From Apium graveolens (lineage: Eukaryota > Streptophyta > Magnoliopsida > Apiales > Apiaceae), in the NCBI RefSeq assembly GCF_009905375.1, contig NC_133655.1:170933141-170997140 (forward strand): a stretch of DNA of 64,000 bases. The letters are read 5' to 3'. The stretch's first letter is position 1. The number at the start of each line of letters is the position of its first letter. Positions 59,376 to 64,000 of this stretch are shown here, piece by piece. The position numbers and the translations under genes are program-made. The notes beneath the pieces are model-generated. The model was given only the letters and a program-made list of their open reading frames with translations. It did not search any database and was not told where the DNA came from.

Positions 59376-62300
59376 TTTGATTTTTTTGTGTGCAGGGAAA
59401 AAGAAGGAATCTATGGTACTTGGGCAGTGGTAGTTCAAGGCACATGACAGGAGATTTCACCCTGCTCATAGAGTTCAAGGAGAGAGCTGGCCCTAGCATA
59501 ACCTTTGGAGATGACAGCAAAGGGTTCACTATGGGATATGGCTTGATTTCAAAGGAAAATGTCATCATTGATGAAGTTGCATTAGTTGAAGGTCTCAAAC
59601 ACAATCTATTGAGCATCAGTCAACTATGTGACAGAGGGAATACTGTTTCCTTCAATTTTGAAGCCTATGTTGTCACCAGAAAGAAGGACAAGAAAGTGGT
59701 TCTAACTGGAGTTAGAAAAGGGAATGTGTACTTGGCTGACTTCAACTCTACAGATGCAGAATCAATCACTTGTCTTTTCAGCAAAGCAAGTAAAGATGAA
59801 AGTTGGCTATGGCACAAGAAGCTGTCCCATTTGAATTTCAAGACAATGAATGATCTAGTCAAAAAGGACTTAGTTAGAGGAATGCCTCTAGTGGAATTCT
59901 CAAGGGATGGATTGTGTGATGCTTGTCAGAAAGGAAAGCAAAAGAGGGCATCATTTAGTAAGAAACTTGAATCAGCAACTGATGAACCATTACAAATGCT
60001 ACATATGGATCTTTTTGGACCAGTCAATGTATTGTCAATTTCAAGAAAAAGATATTGCCTAGTGATTGTAGATGATTTCTCAAAGTTTTCATGGACCTAT
60101 TTTCTTGGATCAAAGGATGAAGCTAGTGAAATCATTATCAATCATATCAAGCAAGTCAACAACCATCCAGATTTCAAAGTAAGGAATATCAGGAGTGACA
60201 AAGGAACTGAGTTCAGGAATTCTTCCATGCGGTTGTTCTGTGAAGAAAATGGGATCATGCATGAGTTCTCAGCTCCAAGGACTCCACAACAGAATGGTGT
60301 GGTGGAAAGGAAGAACAGATCACTAATTGAAGCTGCAAGAACAATGCTTGAAGAGTCAAAACTCCCAACATATTTTTGGGCTGAGGCTGTTAACTGTGCA
60401 TGTTACACTCAGAATATTTCTCTAATCAATTAGGCAAAAGGCATGACTCCCTATCAATTGTTCAAGAGAAGAAAACCAACCTTAAACTTCCTTCATGTCT
60501 TTGGTTGCAAATGTTACATTCTAAGGAACCAACCTGACCACAAAGGCAAGTTTGATGCAAAGGCTGATGAAGGGATATTTGTTGGTTATTCTGCTGGAAA
60601 ATCATATAGGGTCTACAATCTAAGAACCAACATTGTTATGGAATATGTGCATGTTGTGTTTGATGATAAAAAGATTGATGGACTAACAGATGAGGGACAT
60701 CATGAAGGACTCAAATTTGACAACATTGAGATATATTGTGATGATAGTGAAGATGAGAATAATGGAGAAGACACTTCAAAAAGGATTCAAAATCTGCCTT
60801 TGGATAATGCACAAAATGTTGCATCAGTTGAAAGTTATAATTCAGCATCTGTTGACAGAAGTAATGCAGCATCCGTTGAAAGACAAAGTGCATCATCCTT
60901 TGAAGTACATAATGGAGCATCCGTTGATCATAGTTCATCAACGGATAATCAATTTACATCATCAGTTGATAGAACTCTCAGTTCCTTGCAAAGGACCAAT
61001 AACTGGGGGGGGAGGTTTCAGCCAATCAACACTCTATCTCACACCATGACAATACTGAGGCAACCTCATCTAGAGCTAATCTACCACCTCAAAGGAAATG
61101 GACCAAGAATCATCCTTTTAAACTAATCATTGGTGATGCAACATCTAAGGTGCAAACAAGAAGGGCTACTCAAGATGAATGTCTATACAGTAGTTTTCTA
61201 TCACAGGAGGAACCTAAGAGAGTGGAAGAAGCTCTATTGGATCCAGATTGGATTTTAGCAATGCAAGAGGAGCTAAACCAATTTGAGAGGAACAAAGTAT
61301 GGAAGCAGGTACCCGAGCCAAAGAACAAAAGTTCTATTGACAAAAAATGGGTATTCAGAAAGAAGATGGATGAAAATGGCATTGTCATAAGGAATAAAGC
61401 TAGATTGGTTGCCAAGGGCTACTCTCAACAAGAGGGAATAGATTTTGATGAGACATTTGCTCCTGTTGCAAGACTTGAAGCCATCAGGATTTTTCTAGCC
61501 TATGCAGCCCATGCCAATTTCAAAGTCTATCAAATGGATGTCAAGAGTGCATTTCTGAATGGAGAATTTGAGGAAGAAGTTTATGTGAGCCAATCTCCAG
61601 GGTTTGAAATCCAAATTTTCCAGACCCTGTGTATTATCTGTTGAAAGCACTCTATGGATTAAAGCAAGCACCTAGAGCCTGGTATGAGACTTTGTCAAAA
61701 TTTCTCCTAGATAATTACTTCACAAGAGGTATTGTTGACAAAACTCTTTTTTTTAGAAATGTTAATGGCTCTACAATACTTGTTCAAATTTATGTAGATG
61801 ATATTATATTTGGCTCTACAGATGATAAACTTTATAAAAAGTTTGCTAAGTTAATGTAAAGTAACTTTGAAATGAGCATGATGGGAGAGCTAACTTATTT
61901 TCTTGGTTTACAAGTTAAACAATTTAGTGGTGGAATTTTCATTAGTCAAACTAAATATATTTATGATCTTTTAAAGAAGTTTGACTTAATGAAATGTTCA
62001 TCTGCAAAAACTCCCATGGCCACTGCCACTAAGCTTGAATTAAACAAGGCTGAAAAGTCTGTGGACATTACAAGCTATAGAGGCATGGTTGGTTCACTTC
62101 TATATTTAACTGCCAGTAGACCTGATATAATGTTTTCTACATGTCTTTGTGCTAGATTTCAAGCTGATCCTAGAGAATCTCACTTAGTTGCTATTAAAAG
62201 AATTTTCAGATATCTCAAAGGGACTCCAAATCTAGGAATTTGGTACCCTAGAGAGTCTGGTTTTGATCTAATTGGCTACTCAGATGCAGATTATGCGGGT

Positions 62301-62735
62301 TGCAAAATAGAAAGGAAAAGTACAACTGGCACATGTCAATTTCTAGGGAATAAACTTGTATCATGGTTCAGTAAGAAGCAAAATTTTGTTTCTTCATCAA
62401 CAGCTGAGGCTGAGTACATTGTTGCTGGTAGTTGCTGTGCACAGATATTATGGATGAGGAATCAACTATTTGACTATGGGCTAAATGTTGACAAAATTCC
62501 AATATTCTGTGACAACACAAGTGCCATTACCATTACTGAAAATCCAGTGCAGCATTCAAGAACCAAGCACATTGACATCAAGTACCACTTCATAAGGGAA
62601 CATGTGATGAATGGTACAGTGGAACTTCATTTTGTTCCAAGTGAAAAACAAATTGCAGACATATTTACCAAGCCACTTGATGAATCAACATTCACAAGAT
62701 TAGTAAGTGAGCTAGGTATGCTTAATTATTCCTAA
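59376..62735 (+). pseudogene. Sirevirus D pol, unit 2
   Basis: The protease site reads LGSGSSRHMTG, so the catalytic Asp is Gly. The integrase zinc domain (HKKLSH...CDACQKGK) is whole. The core reads MDLFGPV, RSDKGTEF and PQQNGVVERKN. Breaks: CAG to TAG at 60431-60433, a frame change in a G run near 61005, a frame change near 61610, CAA to TAA at 61857-61859. Reverse transcriptase shows [34 protein letters not shown] and YVDDIIFG. The last frame (61872-62735) holds YSDADYAG, STAEAEYIVAGS and PIFCDNTSAITI and ends MLNYS. The gap to gag again contains a T-run and CAGGG, with pol in the -1 frame. Confidence 0.93.
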
Positions 62736-63155
62736 ATTCATGTTCTAATTGTAATTTTTCTTGTAGCCTGAAATGAATTTATTGCAAGAACAAAGTTGGC
62801 TTTAAGTAAAGTTTATTCTATCAATGGATATTCCCTATCCGTTGAAAGCCAAAGTTGTTCTATCAACGGATGTCCATTATCCGTTGAAAGATAAATACAT
62901 TTCTGGTAATTTTATCCTTCAACAGATAAAACTGTGTTAATCTTCAATGGATAACTATTTACCTCATCCGTTGAAGTGTCACATCAGTCGTTTTGAGTGA
63001 GTCACAGCCGTTGATTCTATTTACTTAACCGTTGATACATATATATATACACACAGTTGTATATATACACAGCCGTTGTATGTTTAATCATTCTCTTTAT
63101 GTTTTAATTTGAGAAAGTATAAAAGCCCATTTGAGAAAGTACATACATAGCCGTT
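62736..63155 (+). promoter_or_regulatory. Pol-to-env region, unit 2, with deletion
   Basis: Motif copies recur (TCAACGGAT at about 62862, reverse copies at about 62838 and 62879). TATAAAAG is at 63118-63125. Relative to unit 1 the sequence after the TATA box is lost: leader, ATG and the first ~45 codons of the env-like ORF are gone, and a short TTTGAGAAAGTA repeat marks the join. Confidence 0.55.
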
Positions 63156-64000
63156 GGACTTCATCAAAAACTTGAAACTGAGCTATGCAATGCTGGAAGC
63201 CCCAATGATTTACTGTGAGGTAATTGAGGAAATGTGGACAACTGCAGAGTTCAACCCCACTGATATGACCATCTATTTTTCTCTCAAAGGTAAGGATTAC
63301 TGTATTAACTTTGATAATATACAGTCCTATTTTAAATTACCTGAAAACAATGCCATGACACCACACACTGATAATGATGTCTCTAGCATGTTAGATTTCA
63401 TAGGCTATTCCCTTGATTCTACTAGTCTAGGCAGTATTAAGAGAAAAGGCCTTAGGAAAGAATGGAGTTTTCTTAGTGATGCCTTTATCAAGGTTTTCTC
63501 TGGGAAAATTAGTAATTTTGATGCAATAACTTCATCTCTTGTTAATATGCTCTATATGCTGGTTTCTGATAGGAACTTTAATTTTAGCAATTATGTTATG
63601 CTAGAATTGGGTACTAGGTTAGGTAACAAGGCTAATAAACCTCATAACATCTACTATGCTAGATTCTTTATGTTATTGGATAACCACGTTGCTGAAGGTT
63701 TGGTCATAACTAATGAGAGTAATAAACTCAAATGCTGGGCACAAGAAAAGAGGGTCCTTGTAGACCTTTTAAGGATTAACCTCAACAGCAAGGTGCCATT
63801 GGTATACTTACCAATCACGGATGCACCTCAGGTAAGTGAGGTAAATACTTCTTCAACTCCTACTACTTCCAACCCCATCATTTCTTTGCCTTCAAGTGTG
63901 GCCATGGGATCTGTGTCAATGCCCCAACAGATTCCTACCAAGGCCACCAAACCTAAAGTTTCAAAATCCAAGTCAAAGAAAGCCACCTCTGTTGTCTCTC
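63156..64000 (+). pseudogene. Sirevirus D env-like ORF, unit 2, 5'-truncated
   Basis: An uninterrupted frame starts at GACTTCATC (63158) and runs about 280 codons to the window edge. It covers SYAMLEAPMIYCEVIEEMWT, then RKGLRKEWSFLSDAFIKVF and NIYYARFFMLLDNHVAEGL. It keeps the residues deleted in unit 1 near 44215 and the glutamine codon that is a stop at 44902. The first possible ATG is at 63191. Start and promoter-proximal part are deleted, so it counts as a pseudogene despite the open frame. Confidence 0.75.

Noticed and set aside
60690..61049. 119-codon plus-strand frame in unit 2 pol
   Set aside because: It is an alternative frame of the pol hinge; the His/Met-rich peptide comes from the repeated motif read out of phase.

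Overview
The window is plant nuclear DNA made almost entirely of nested LTR retrotransposons and their debris. I see no intact host gene, rRNA, tRNA or CRISPR array. The element families (Athila, Tat-like and chromovirus Ty3/gypsy; Sirevirus Ty1/copia with an env-like region), initiator-methionine-tRNA primer sites and 5-bp target duplications point to a flowering plant with a large, repeat-rich genome. A eudicot, perhaps an asterid such as an Apiaceae species, is a low-confidence guess from protein flavour only.

Layout. (1) 1-10508 is an old minus-strand mosaic: an Athila-type gag, a Tat-type gag and a second Tat-like gag start, separated by two copies of a ~410-bp spacer, with a candidate LTR at 9830-10500. 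It is interrupted by a 4.1-kb chromovirus-type solo LTR (4614-8698, duplication AAAAA) and a hAT-like MITE (8905-9592). (2) 10509-32879 is a plus-strand chromovirus-type gypsy element with both LTRs and a perfect duplication ATACC; its pol is a wreck. Its 5' LTR is split by Sirevirus A, a minus-strand copia element (13147-23447, duplication AAGGT) with gag, protease and env-like regions but no reverse transcriptase. (3) 32885-36569 is a patchwork: unrecognised sequence, a second MITE-like repeat, an LTR of Sirevirus B, and an LTR fragment of Sirevirus C. (4) 36570-64000 is Sirevirus D in tandem: LTR, internal region 1, LTR, internal region 2 running off the window. Internal region 1 contains a truncated chromovirus (48241-53639) whose protease is fused at a 13-bp shared sequence to a duplicated piece of the Sirevirus env-like ORF.

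How the parts work together. Each Sirevirus carries gag (capsid and zinc knuckles), then protease, integrase, reverse transcriptase and RNase H, then a long env-like region. Every long frame is broken, mostly by C-to-T or G-to-A nonsense changes, so none looks able to move by itself. The most unusual signals are (a) a 9-bp motif, TCAACGGAT, repeated in both orientations through the Sirevirus D LTR, gag, pol, intergenic region and env-like ORF, often as perfect hairpins, and (b) a TATA box, pyrimidine-rich leader and strong start context in front of the env-like ORF, with a cluster of that motif just upstream, as in the LTR promoter. Sirevirus A has its own, different dispersed motif.
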